From: Liopterus haemorrhoidalis
Lineage: Eukaryota; Arthropoda; Insecta; Coleoptera; Dytiscidae
Direction: 5' to 3'
Assembly (NCBI GenBank): GCA_963971575.1
Contig: OZ020617.1
Coordinates: 39,027,626 to 39,091,625, forward strand
Length of the DNA stretch: 64,000 nucleotides
Position numbers and translations under genes: made by a program. Of this stretch, positions 10,706-21,019 are shown piece after piece (position 1 is the stretch's first letter; each line of letters begins with the position of its first letter). Under the pieces are notes generated by a model. It saw only the letters and a list, made by a program, of their open reading frames with translations. It searched no databases and was not told the origin of the DNA.

Positions 10706-10745
10706 TAAATATTTTTAAATATTACCGAGTGTTTTATTTCGAGTT

Positions 10746-12912
10746 CTATATGTTCCTTTGAGGTGATCCTGCCAGATATTTTAATGAAATAGTAAAAATA
10801 AATTTAATATTGAAATAATTGAATTGTGTCATAAAACATCTGTGTACCGAATGTAATTTAAGAAATATAACTTTCAAAAGGTCACGAAAGATTTATAGAA
10901 AGATCTGTGCTAAGGGACAAATGACTATTCTACAGAAGATCGGCGATGTATAGAAAGAAAAATACTTGCATGGACACTTGAAGACTCCGATAGGAGTAAA
11001 GATAGTCCACATGGATGGACGTTTTTAAGAATGTTCGCGCTGTCTTGTGTGAACTATTAATATTTAATTGGGGGTTTCTTAGTCTAATATTATAGTTCAA
11101 TCAGTAACAATCTAGTGCTCGAACCGACCATGTTTCGGGTTAATATTTATTCTCATTTCTGCCTGTCAACGACCACCGTTAAGGGTTGCATTTCACGAAT
11201 GTATGTTACACATACATACGTCTCGTGTCTTAGTATTTTAGTCGCTCATTTTGGCCACTGCATCATCTGAGCTCTTGATCTCGTGTGTCTTTAAGCAGCG
11301 GCAGAATTAGCTTGTCCTACCTCACCGTGTGTGTTAGTATATTTCGCGAATACAATGTGGACTTATTAAGTATATCGATCGTGGCTGTGTGTCCAAACTC
11401 TCCATTCTAGACCTGGTGTATTATAAACCTACAACAGCTTTAAGGGCCCGTTGCTACGGTGCTACGGGACGTTTCAACTACCAGGTAAACCTGTATATAT
11501 CCAATCCCATCTCCAGCATTCTACAATCGCGTGAGATTGCGCCTAATACAGTACATTCGCCTTATTTCGCGTTTTCAATCTAGTTCGTGAGTCCTGCCTT
11601 ATGGTCGTCCTGAACGTGCTCCTAGAGCGGGAACCTGGTTAAAGTTTCCGTCTGGGAACATTGCAGGGCTCCACATTTAATGAAGAGAATAGTGCAGAAG
11701 TTGCTTTATTACAAAAGCGTGGCTTTTTGTAATACAAGAGAGTTCTCTCTGGTTAATTCTCGGTATTTTATTTACATTTATCAAGTTAAACTTTGTAGCA
11801 AGTCAGTAGATTTCTTGATTTTTGTATCACGTTGCTACCATCAAATATGTACCGAGCTTTTGGTATTCCGTAAATATATCGAAATGCTTACTGTTCAATT
11901 AATATAGTTGATTTAACGTCCAATCCAGTCTTTAATGTGGAATTACCACACTATTGTCAGCCTTCCTGCCGGACAGAAGTGCAATGTCCAAAGACAATTT
12001 TGTTATCAAAGTCCATCAGTATGTGCATCAGTATGTGAAATGATAATTTCATACTAAAATTAGATTTTGTAATCAGGGATTCAAGTGCAAGTCATGAGTT
12101 TTGTCCAGGACTTCACGTTATAATATATGAGTTCAATGATATACTTACCAACCGACGTATGTGCTATCTTTTGGTCAATCTGAATTGTCATTTACACTTG
12201 GAGTTTAACGTAAGGAGATACGTTCAATAACAGTCGGTTCAGAAATAACTTTAAGTTTGTTAACAGAAAATATACAATTGAAATATATTTGAAAAGTTAA
12301 AGTTTAATATAGTTAAATGTTAGGCTAGAACGAATCTTATAGATCACCGGATAATCGACAGAGAGTATCCCTCAAGTATTCAGAGTTACCGCATTCTATT
12401 CGCAAACCGAACTGAAACTATATACCTATCTATATGTCTCCTATTCTAAGTTGAAAGAACGTTTATATACCAAGTAAAACAATATTCCAGTAAATGACGG
12501 TGTTAAAATTAAAACGTATTACATTTTTCTAGTATCAGTCAAATTTTGAATAAAACAAAGAATCATTGACCATTCACAATTCTAATAATTTTGAAACCCT
12601 AAAATATTTCTTGCAGAACAAATGAAATTAAATGCGTAATGGATTGACCTCTGAATTTTTAAACATTTGGCAAGGTGATCTAAGAGATGCATTACATTTT
12701 TATATGCCTCATTCTTTATTTGTCTATTGCTGTAATATTTTATGCATTGAAGAATAAATTCCCTTTCCTCACTTTTTTTAATACTCATTGCGATCTTCCA
12801 CTTTGAAATCTTGCACTGTACTAAACCTATATTGCGCAATATATTTCAAACAACTAAAGCCTCCAGATGGTCAAAATACAATATTCAATATTTTACAATA
12901 ATATTGATTGTC
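10746..12912. other. no gene recognised; GC-richer segment 11100-11680
   Basis: Around 11100-11680 composition is richer and several frames stay open (for example 11389-11583, plus), with a TATTATAAA box near 11418. It resembles an LTR or a promoter region, but I found no matching second LTR, target duplication or primer site. The remainder is AT-rich and featureless. Confidence 0.3.
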
Positions 12913-13215
12913 TAGAAGCCACTTAAGAAAAGTTTGGATAAGTAATAGGGAGACCTATGTTCAGCATTGTACGAATTCGGGTGGTAAATGTTCGTGCTAA
13001 TGAATTTAAAATTGATATTAAATGTTTTAAGTCGTTTGCAATTTATAATCTACCCTGCATGTATTGTTTTGCCTTGTCACTTATGCCAATGGTCTTCAAA
13101 CTTGAGGCAACCAGTTATCGCAATTCTTCAGGGCTCCTTTTTTGGGTGTTTTATGAATCACCTTGTTTTTCAATCATGAGGTTATCGTTTTGCATTCCCA
13201 TATTTCCCTTAAGAT
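12913..13215 (-). pseudogene. decayed open frame of unknown family
   Basis: One minus-strand frame stays readable for about 100 codons with three scattered stops, two of them one mutation from Gln (TAA for CAA). Pieces read NVTDLKGNMGMQNDNLMIEK, SPEELR, LVASSLKTIGISDKAKQYMQ and IANDLKHLISILNSLARTF. Even spacing of hydrophobic residues and the single sustained frame suggest a real former protein. I do not recognise it. It lies just beyond the inverted Penelope piece, which may have inserted next to it. Confidence 0.4.
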
Positions 13216-13383
13216 CAGTTACATTAATAAGCTAAACTAACCTGGCCGTGAAAGGGTATTTTTTTATAAATTTTTGTATCTGGTATACTTAAGGGATAAA
13301 AATATGTTAATAAAAGATTTTTGCGATTTTTTCTAATAATTTTGTCTATTTTAGCCTTGTTATAACCGTTATTAGTAGCTGGC
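13216..13383 (-). pseudogene. Penelope-like element B, inverted upstream piece
   Basis: The minus strand reads TNNGYNKAKIDKIIRKNRK, then FYPLSIPDTKIYKKIPFHGQ. This is the linker between reverse transcriptase and endonuclease in these elements; the same block is found in the copy at 16315-16600. It is joined head to head to the plus-strand endonuclease piece at 13384: the shared residues GQVSF occur on both sides of the junction in opposite directions. Confidence 0.7.
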
Positions 13384-13824
13384 CAGGTTAGTTTCAAAAT
13401 ATGATCAAAATTAAAGAAATCAAATACAACTCTAGCCTTTTACAATAAATATACAATTAAAAATTTGCTTGTTCATAACAAACTAGATAAAACTGATTTA
13501 CACAACAAAAGTGAAATTTATCAAGCATCATGCCAAGATTGCTCAACAAAATATATAGTCCAAACTGGTCGAAAATTTGTTTCAAGATTTGGAGAGCATT
13601 TGAAAGCCATCCAAAATAAAAAAGTAGAACACTCCAACATAGCAGAACACATGATTACCAATAATCATAACCTTTCCATAAATGACTTTAAAATTTTACA
13701 CATTCACAATAAAAGTTATAAACTGAACCTTTTAGAATACCAAAAAATTTACAAAAATATCAACTCTGGAATTCCCTTAATGAATGACCAGATTGATGTT
13801 TACTCACCACTAATAAATCGGTAA
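13384..13824 (+). pseudogene. GIY-YIG endonuclease of Penelope-like element B
   Basis: The frame runs from GQVSFKI through a TGA at 13402-13404 and is then open to the TAA ending at 13824. It contains FYNKYTIKNLLVHNKLDKTD, the GIY-YIG core (EIYQASCQDCSTKYIVQTGR), and FGEHLKAIQNKK with HMITNNHNLS. The usual YIGQTGR glycine is Val here. Penelope-like elements are the typical source of a GIY-YIG domain with a Cys pair (CQDC) in arthropods. The RT part is missing. A 3' region with a degenerate hammerhead follows. Confidence 0.85.
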
Positions 13825-13995
13825 AAAATGTTTTCCCTTATCTGATAATTTGTTTACACTTGTATTCCATACCATTAATATTTGTTCCCACTGAATGTAT
13901 CTGTTAAAAATAAGTTTAGTTTGTAATTTAAACTCCTGTAGATGGCGTCACTGCCGAAATACTTATAGAGCACATTAAACTATATTTATGAAACT
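13825..13995 (+). other. 3' region of Penelope-like element B with degenerate hammerhead
   Basis: CTGTAGATGGCGTCACTGCC followed by GAAATACTTATA (13935-13964) parallels the hammerhead of element A, but the core CTGATGA is scrambled to CTGTAGA. The segment ends at ACCGAGTGCTTTATTT, the same end motif as element A. Confidence 0.6.
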
Positions 13996-14678
13996 TACCG
14001 AGTGCTTTATTTATTTATTTTTTACTATTTGTCCATTTTATACAAACCATGTTTTACCGAGCATACACGGACTCCTCTGTCAGATTTAAATATAGTTCAT
14101 CGAATTCTATCAGACCAATTCTGTAACTCAGTTACTATGATCATAGTAACTAAATATGTCACTATGAGCAAGGTCAGTTACTATCATGAATGAAAGTCAT
14201 TATACTTTTTATAATATTTCATCTTGTAGTAACGTTACTACACAGTAAATTTTTACAGAATTGATCTGTTTATCTCATCTTAAAAGACGACACGAAAACC
14301 ATGCATTTATTGTTTTTAAAAAACATGATTCTAAAGGTAGACAAAAGGTAGACTGATTCTCAAAAATCAAGAACAATTAGAGCCGGAACATTATCGCAAC
14401 AAAAATTTGAAGAAGACATTACCAAATATGTTATTCCTCTAAGGTTGGTAGAGTGGCAAAATGTAATACTCTTTCGAGAGCTTCAAGACTTGGAGAGTTT
14501 GAGAATTTGGGTATAGGATATTATATATGTAATATATAAATTGATCCAAGCGATTTATTTTTTTTTGACAATATATCAAAATATGATTGAAAACTAAAGA
14601 TTTGACACTAATTATTACCATTTAGTCAAGGATTTATGATTGCATCCATTATTGATTGAATATGGAATGATTAATTTA
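13996..14678. other. no recognisable feature
   Basis: AT-rich; only chance frames. A short palindromic GTTACTATGATCATAGTAAC occurs near 14131. Confidence 0.5.
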
Positions 14679-14824
14679 GTTTGATTACATTTTCATTCTA
14701 ATTTTTAGTTGATTGAAAAATGGTCCTGCCATCTTTTGAGCTGATCAGTTGTTGTGGTTCAGCTCAAAAGATGGCAGAACCATTTTTCAATCAACTAAAA
14801 ATTAGAATGAAAATGTAATCAAAC
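14679..14824. repeat. near-perfect 66-bp-arm palindrome
   Basis: The left arm 14679-14744 and right arm 14759-14824 are complementary with one clear mismatch, separated by a 14-base loop. The loop motif CAGTTGTTGTGGTT recurs directly after the right arm (from 14825). This is the footprint of a strand-switch or snap-back event rather than of a transposon with target duplication. A transcript would fold into a long hairpin. Confidence 0.9.
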
Positions 14825-16314
14825 CAGTTGTTGTGGTTAGCAGCTGTCGATTTAGTTCTCTAATTGCATAGTTTCTAATAAGGTTTTTATTTGCGATTAT
14901 TTTAGTGAGAGCATATAATTTCCGGAGATTATGGGTATCAGCTTCAATTTGTACACAGTTTGAATACCACTACTCTATGCTGTAGAAAGCTCAACAGAAT
15001 TAAATAATCCAAACGTTTTATGAGCTTTTAATATACAATGTATTACTTAGTTTTAATATTTTTACAACTGCATAAAATGTCTGTAATATGCAGAAATTGT
15101 TTTTGTAATGCATGATTAAATGATTTATTCGTTGAATAAAAATTTTATGTTGATTTTATCTGAATTTAGACATGAAAGAAAAATTTTTTAAAAATATAAA
15201 ACGATATATTGAAATCAACTACATGTTTGGAAATGGAGATATAAATAAGTAAGTATTATTCGGAATAAATTGGAACACCTGTAATGGAAAACATGCTATT
15301 TCGAATATGCATTTAGATAAATTGTTTTGTTAAAATATTTTTGATAGAGTATTACAAATATATTCAATATGAATCTATCTCTATTTACAGTAAATACATT
15401 TAAGTTGTTTTTGGTAGAACTTTCAGAGTGACTTAAAATGACTATTATTACATAACCGGAAACTACTTAAAATTTTGTGAAAGCTACTTGAAGTTGTAGA
15501 CTAAATTATACGGCTCTAACGAAGCACTAGAACCAAGTGTAGGAATAAACATTGAACTAAAACTGTATTATCAAACTTGTTTAAAATTTTACAAAATTTC
15601 ATTACCTTATTAATTAATTATTTTTGGAAAACAAAAATAAACAATTTAAAAAGATAATAACACTAGAATAACCTAATATATTTTGTAAACATGTGTTAAG
15701 AACAAAATGGCAGGTTAGGATAGTTCAGTTCAGGAAATTTTGTATCGGTATATATGATGACATATTTTAATATCTACCTTTTAATAACTCCTATAAGAAA
15801 AAAAAAGGATTTAGATAAGGGGAAAATACAATGGCACGACAAAATATGTATTCAACACGACATAATATGTCGTTCTAATTACGAGAGGTTTGACGACTAA
15901 TTAGATTCTTTAAACGAGAGAAGATGAAATTTTAACTACAAATACTATTATCGTTAGTGCTTATGCAGAGAGAAGTTGTAGTTAACACAATATTAAATCT
16001 GAACTTGGTATAAATATATAATTTAAAAAAAGACATTCTATTCTTAAAAATATATAAATAAATAAATGAATCTATTAAATCTTTAGAAACTAAAGCATAC
16101 AAAAGACGACTTAATGTCCACCAAAAGACGGCGTAATGCACACCAAAGCAATTATGAAAGTATTTTTTGCAATCAACCAAATTTAAAGGATTTCAGGACA
16201 GAATTACACTGGAAAAAATTACACAGAATAAAATTACACAGAATTACAACATTCACTGAACGAAAATGGCTAGCAATTCAAATCCCGGAGCCCAATTACG
16301 ATCACTCTTTATAT
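14825..16314. other. no recognisable feature
   Basis: Long AT-rich segment without terminal repeats or conserved frames. Confidence 0.5.
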
Positions 16315-16600
16315 TGTTGAGAAATCTTGGCACGATGCTTGATAAACTCCACTTTTGTTGTGTAAATCAGTTTTATCTAGTTTATTATTAACAAGTCAAT
16401 TTTTAATTGTATATTTATTATAAAAGGCTGGAGTTATATTTGATATATTTAATTTTGATCCTATTTTGAAACTAACCTGACCATCAAAGGGTATTTTTTT
16501 ATAAATTTTTGTATCTGGTATACTTCGGGGATAAAAATATATTAATAAAAGTGTCTTGCGCTTTTTAGAATGGGGTTTTGTAGGCATAAACAAGATACTC
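16315..16600 (-). pseudogene. Penelope-like element B family, second fragment
   Basis: The minus strand reads FYPRSIPDTKIYKKIPFDGQ, VSFKIGSKLNISNITPAFYN, then a stop, NNKLDKTDLHNKSGVYQASC and QDFSTI, where it breaks off at the start of the GIY-YIG domain. It shows the uninterrupted order of the segment that is inverted in the copy at 13216-13824, so it serves as the reference for that rearrangement. Confidence 0.8.
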
Positions 16601-16985
16601 TAGATACTCCTATTTCTTTTGACCCATATGAACAATATTTTGCAAATTTATTCTCTAAAAATCAACGAATATAATTATATATAGAAATGTCTAGTGTTTC
16701 GTAGGCATAAACAAGAGACTCTAGATACTCCTATATCCTTTGACCGATATGAACAATATTTTGAAGATTTATTTTCTAAGAAACTGCGAAAAAAATTACT
16801 TATAGAAATGTTTAGGGTTTTGTAGGCATAACGAGTAACTCTAGACACGCCTATATTCTTTAACCATATGAACAATATTTTGCAGATTTATTCTCTAAGA
16901 ATCTATTAGTATATTTATATATAGAAATATCTAGGGTTTCGTAGGCATAAAAAAGAAACTTTAGACACTGTTATATCCTTTGACC
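16566..16985 (+). repeat. tandem array, period about 121 bp, 3.5 copies
   Basis: The anchor GTAGGCATAA recurs at about 16580, 16701, 16822 and 16941 (spacing 121, 121, 119). Each unit continues with CTCTAGA and ATATGAACAATATTTTG or a close variant. Units differ by roughly a tenth of positions. The array starts exactly where the Penelope fragment ends. Confidence 0.85.
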
Positions 16986-17110
16986 GACAAATTATTTTAA
17001 GTTTTAACAATATAAATGTAATGTACTGCGTAAAAATGATCATTATATAATTAACAAGTGCCTGTATGTAGTGTCGGTAACATTGTGACGTCAATTTTTC
17101 TTAAGGTTCT

Positions 17111-17220
17111 CGTGATTGGTTAACTGGGGACACCCTGTCTCTTGATTGGTTGACAGGTTACACCCTCTCCCGTTATTAGCTAACTGGTAATAACCTGTCC
17201 CGTGATTATCTGACCGGCGA
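17111..17220 (+). repeat. 30-bp minisatellite, about 3.7 units
   Basis: Units begin at 17111, 17141, 17171 and 17201 with the pattern CGTGATTGGTTAACTGGGGA and ACCCTGTC or variants. The units are noticeably diverged. Each early unit contains an ATTGG, a CCAAT-type box in reverse, which may be coincidence. Confidence 0.75.
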
Positions 17221-17347
17221 CGAAATCAATATACGTTAAAAAATAAAACCAAATACACATACAAACAATTGAAATTTATAGTATAATTCCGTCATTGTTG
17301 ACGGGTAATAACCTAGTAATGCATAATAATAATATAATGGTACTTAC

Positions 17348-17507
17348 CCCTGTGTGTGAGTGAAGTCATGATAGCAAGATGCAGTGATGTAACAAGGACC
17401 AAGATAGTCAGTGTCCTACACAATGTCCATTGTGCCATGCTCTTCGACCTGTATTTACTGTGAGGTCCCCTTGGTTCGATACCGCCATGCATAGGAGGCG
17501 AAACCAT
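17348..17507 (-). CDS. candidate first coding exon with signal peptide or membrane anchor
   Basis: The minus-strand frame begins with an ATG at 17505-17507, just after an in-frame stop, and runs to a strong 5' splice site (exon end at 17348, then GTAAGT). About 53 residues are encoded. After 28 hydrophilic residues a second Met opens MAQWTLCRTLTILVLVTS and LHLAIMTSLTH, which reads as a signal peptide with cleavage soon after, or a type II anchor if the first Met is used. Composition near 50% GC is far above the local background, as expected of a host exon. No downstream exon (below 17348) was recognised in this window, so the gene identity is unknown. Later exons may lie far away. Confidence 0.45.
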
Positions 17508-18186
17508 TTACCTCCCGTTCACTACACACTTTTTATTGTCACTACTCATTTTTCTTGATTATTTTCCGCGATGAATTCACATTTTTTGTTTAGTACATGC
17601 CCTGAAATTGAGTTATTTTAGTTTATTTTTATGATATTTTTATGAGGTAAACAAGATTTTTTTAGGGTGGTTATTTCAGACCTTTTTGTACGTACAATGT
17701 TGTTTAATACGCCTCTGCAACATGATATTATACATAAAATTGTTTCCGTAAATAATCACAGAGGCGTACTAAAAAAATGTGTGCGTGTGCATAGAAAAAC
17801 GATAATGAGAGAAAAAGAAAGCAATAAAGAACAAAAAGACTATCGAAAATTAATTTCTTCATAATTCTTAAACGAAACAACATATAGTTCATTTCTTAGG
17901 GTCGTGTGCAAATAGATTTTGAAATCTAGAGATTGGGATTTTGAAACAGATGGTTTTTAACAGTAAATCGTGCTTTTATAAGAAATTTTAAAGAATTATT
18001 ACCTTGGCTACTGTATAAACAAACGATATTTCATAACTATGACAATATAAATTACAATTTGGCATTATAAATTAAAATTGTCACATTTCGGGCAGAAGGT
18101 ACTAAACAAAACCAGCTTTATCACGGTCATTAAAACTTTGGGCATTACAAAAAAAATAAAAACATTTAGAGTTTAATTTTATCACT

Positions 18187-18261
<75 letters not shown>

Positions 18262-18290
18262 GGTAAATCTACTGTTTATGGTAATACGAT
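17508..18290. other. no gene recognised; TA microsatellite
   Basis: Contains a TA dinucleotide run (18189-18244) followed by a run of about 20 T. The minus-strand frame across it is an artefact of the repeat. Upstream of the exon candidate (17508-17650) nothing clearly promoter-like stands out. Confidence 0.55.
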
Positions 18291-18293
18291 TAA

Positions 18294-18843
18294 TGGCCCG
18301 GATACACGATGCCAATAGCTTGTGCAAGTACTGGCACAAGTACTTGTGCCAGTACTTGCACAAGTCGTTTTGTCATTTACTCGTATGCCAGTAAATTTAA
18401 GTAACATTGCAAAGAACTCGAAATACATCTGCAAAATGTAAATGCTTCCAATTATTTTTGATGCGTAAAACAGTCATTATATCGCGCCAATTTTCGATGT
18501 TTAACCTTATTTTATGTTGCATACGTCTTTTACACCCGTAAACAAAAATTAATCTCCACCAAAAACTATTTATAAAATCAAATACACTTGTGGTGTCCAC
18601 AGACCACTTTGTTATGGACATTTTAAGCATATTTAACGTTTTTTCTATCAGCCAGAACAAATCATCTGTTCATGGCTCATTTTTAATAGTCACTTGCACG
18701 GCTACTTGTGCCAGTAAATAGGAACGGCTTCTATTCACTTGACTTGCATGAAATACTTGTGCAAGTACTGGCACCAGTACTGAATGTATGTCTACACGAT
18801 GCCAGTGACTTGTGCAAGTTACTTGCATCATGTAACCGAGCCA
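18294..18843. mobile_element. MITE with TAA target duplication (PIF/Harbinger type)
   Basis: Flanked by TAA at 18291-18293 and 18844-18846. The ends are TGGCCCGGATACACGATGC and, on the opposite strand, TGGCTCGGTTACATGATGC. Subterminal sequence at both ends is packed with short palindromes built from ACTTGTGC and CAAGTACTGGCA. A 3-bp TAA/TTA duplication is the hallmark of PIF/Harbinger. An 87-codon internal minus-strand frame has no recognisable domain. Confidence 0.75.
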
Positions 18844-18846
18844 TAA

Positions 18847-19317
18847 GATTAAATAAGTCACCCACATCAAAAATTAAATAGTTTATGAGATAATTCACTT
18901 TTTTGTTTGGAAAAAGTTGGATATGGCCATATGATAAATAAATAAATAAATAAGTCGGTACTATTTAAAAGTGAAATATTTTTTATTATTATTATTTTTA
19001 CTACTCTGAGCTACATATGGCTCAAGAGTAAGGGTGTGAAAGTGTTTAATTAAAAATGGAAGGCACTTTGAAAACTTTCCAATCGTTCGAGAGAATATTT
19101 TTTCTTAAACCGTAAAAGATATTTAAAAAATAAATTATAATTCATATAATATAAATTAAGTTTTTTCTTTTCCAAAGCTTTATCCAAAAATATCAAACAC
19201 GTCATACGTTCCTATTTAAAAAATCAATATTCTCCTTGATATCCTGTAGTACGAACAGATATGAAAAATCGTATTCCCCCTTTTTTTTGAGCTAACATCA
19301 TCAAATCAAGCACTATT
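18847..19317. other. no recognisable feature
   Basis: AT-rich; a short AAAT run near 18935-18953. Nothing else supportable. Confidence 0.5.
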
Positions 19318-19823
19318 GGGTACATTCGATTTGATGCTCCGAGTGCTCCGAGCACGTTTTGTACACTCAAACTTGTTCGATTTGACGCTCGGAGTGTACC
19401 AAAATCGTTTTTCCCTTGGTCTCAGATGAATTTTATCTGGCACTGCTTGCAGTTTTCCAAGAATATTTTCTAAAACTGTAAGAGATACCCGAAAATGTGA
19501 TTTGAAAATCTCAGCACCGTATTTTCCGCAAATCCACATACTTTTTCTAAAATTAATTGTTTATACTTGATTTATTAACTTCTTCATTGAAAAATAATTT
19601 AACGGCAAAAATCTAATCGAAGTACATAATTTTGATACATGACTGACGTGAACTAATCTAACGTGAAAACACCGCCTAAAATTGTAGGGTTACATTTTAT
19701 TAACATTACGCCACAATCCATGCTCGCTTCGTGTTCGAGTTGCTGCGCTCCGTCAGTGCTCTATTCTTGACGTCACCATCAACTGTTTGCTCATCGCCTA
19801 CCCTATACAACTCGAATGTACCC
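19318..19823 (-). mobile_element. deleted PIF/Harbinger element with transposase N-terminal piece
   Basis: Terminal inverted repeats GGGTACATTCGA at 19318 and its complement ending at 19823. The minus strand within about 19400-19539 encodes GAEIFKSHFRVSLTVLENIL, matching the F...FR.S..T...LL start of PIF/Harbinger transposases. The catalytic DDE region is missing, so this is an internal-deletion derivative. The flanks ATT and GTT do not give a clean 3-bp duplication. Confidence 0.6.
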
Positions 19824-20313
19824 GTTTAATTAATATCTAAGAGTTTCCTGATAAATGGGAACAAGTCATTTCAAAAACGATAATGGATATTCAAGGATTA
19901 TTCTAATAACGTCACTCATGTGTCTGCCTGTTCGGTAGAAACTGTGACCAAACGGCTGGACGTAGAAAGTTGAAAAACTGACCCAAATCGGCTCTAACTC
20001 AAAAATTAGGAAAGCATGAATTTTTTAAATAGTAGCAAAATTAGCTTAAAACAATATATTGGCTACAATTTGAGTCAAAAAAATGTTGACCAAAATTACA
20101 AAATTTTAGTAGAATTTTTTTTTTTTTCAATTTTGTTTGTAAATTGGTATACTTATATATTTTTAGCCTTAGGTCACAAATATACGGTCACTTTTGAGTT
20201 ATAGTCTAAAATGTTGACATTTGCGGCAAAAAAAAAATTTTTTTAAATCAATAAGGCTCACAGCCGATGAAATGTTAGCCTGTCCCCTTTTTTAACTATC
20301 TTTATAAACTAAG
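19824..20313 (+). other. diverged dispersed-repeat sequence
   Basis: The stretch TGTTCGGTAGAAACTGTGAC followed by CAAACGGCTGGACGTAGAAA resembles the corresponding block in the tRNA-cassette repeats at 54.3 and 61.87 kb. No gene. Confidence 0.4.
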
Positions 20314-20456
20314 ACTTACTTCCCAAACTGTGCGCCGCGGAAATATTACAATATTCCTCCAATTGCATTCGTTAGACCAATATTTTGACTTGGGGCGCCG
20401 CAGAAAAATTTTAATACATTAAGGGCACCGGGAACTGAAAAGTTTGGGAACCACTG
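20314..20456. mobile_element. short hAT-type MITE, degraded left end
   Basis: The right end AAGTTTGGGAACCACTG is the complement of CAGTGGTTCCCAAACTT, a standard hAT terminus. The left end keeps only TTCCCAAACT, followed by the internal GCGCCGCGG mirrored as GGGCGCCGC. No clean 8-bp duplication remains. Confidence 0.6.
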
Positions 20457-21019
20457 ATCTAGCGAGTTAAAATAATCTAACCAAGCTAAAAATGTGCCCA
20501 ACTAAGAGAGCTTAAGAAGAAGTATTAGTACAAACACTTTTTGTCCGTGAATTAAAATGTTTATCAAGTAAATCGACCTTTTGATAAATATTCTAATTCA
20601 GTAAACGATTAGACTAAGTTTATCTGAGGCTACTTAATTGCAAAAGCACGAATTGTGGTCTACTAGATGTATGTACATTCAATTAGAGTGGCTCTGCATA
20701 CGTAAACATTCACATTAATGCATAATGTTCCGGCTTGGGCCACCAATGAAAATATTAACTTAGTACACTGTAGAACTAACATCTTGCCACAAATACAAAG
20801 ACGGTAATCAAGTTAACGTTAATAATAGAATATTTTATACATTATTTATATCATGCTGCACATCTCTGATTGCTTCTTCGATTGTTTATTTCAGAATCGT
20901 AAATGCTGAATCTTTTTGGAAGCAGGATTGAAAATAGTGAAAGAAAAACAACAAAAAACTAAAAATAAAACTGATTATTGTACACAATTTTATATCTCGA
21001 ACCTGTTATCATCAATTAC
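20457..21019. other. no recognisable feature
   Basis: AT-rich; no conserved frames or terminal repeats. Confidence 0.5.

Larger units (their letters stand above)
9085..10745 (+). mobile_element. Penelope-like element A, right unit, split by an insertion
   Basis: Same content as the left unit on the plus strand. Endonuclease tail (EHIRAWELNNSNKSNVAKHM) occupies 9085-9182. A 1.2-kb foldback element follows at 9193-10411. The frame then resumes in the 10422-10590 region with LDALEALEIHKASSRNMDLM. The 3' region holds an intact-core hammerhead motif (10655-10705) and ends at the ACCGAGTGTTTTATTTCGAG block near 10745. Together with the left unit it forms an inverted pair, a known arrangement of Penelope-like elements, whose terminal repeats can be inverted. 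No reverse transcriptase domain is present. Confidence 0.75.

Noticed and set aside
11100..11680. Complete LTR
   Set aside because: A TGTT start near 11130 and an AACA near 11660 exist, but there is no equal target duplication, no second LTR and no primer-binding site.
14439..14621. 60-codon minus-strand frame
   Set aside because: Low-complexity AT-rich sequence without domain, splice sites or conservation signs.
16566..17220. Regularly spaced repeats considered as a CRISPR array
   Set aside because: The units are contiguous tandem repeats of 121 and 30 bp with no unique spacers, and the genome is eukaryotic.
17460..17485. GGTTCGATACC resembling a tRNA B box
   Set aside because: No A box, no stem pairing and no T-run at the right place; it lies inside the candidate coding exon and is explained as coding sequence.
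18166..18363. 65-codon minus-strand frame rich in Tyr-Ile
   Set aside because: It is the TA microsatellite translated.
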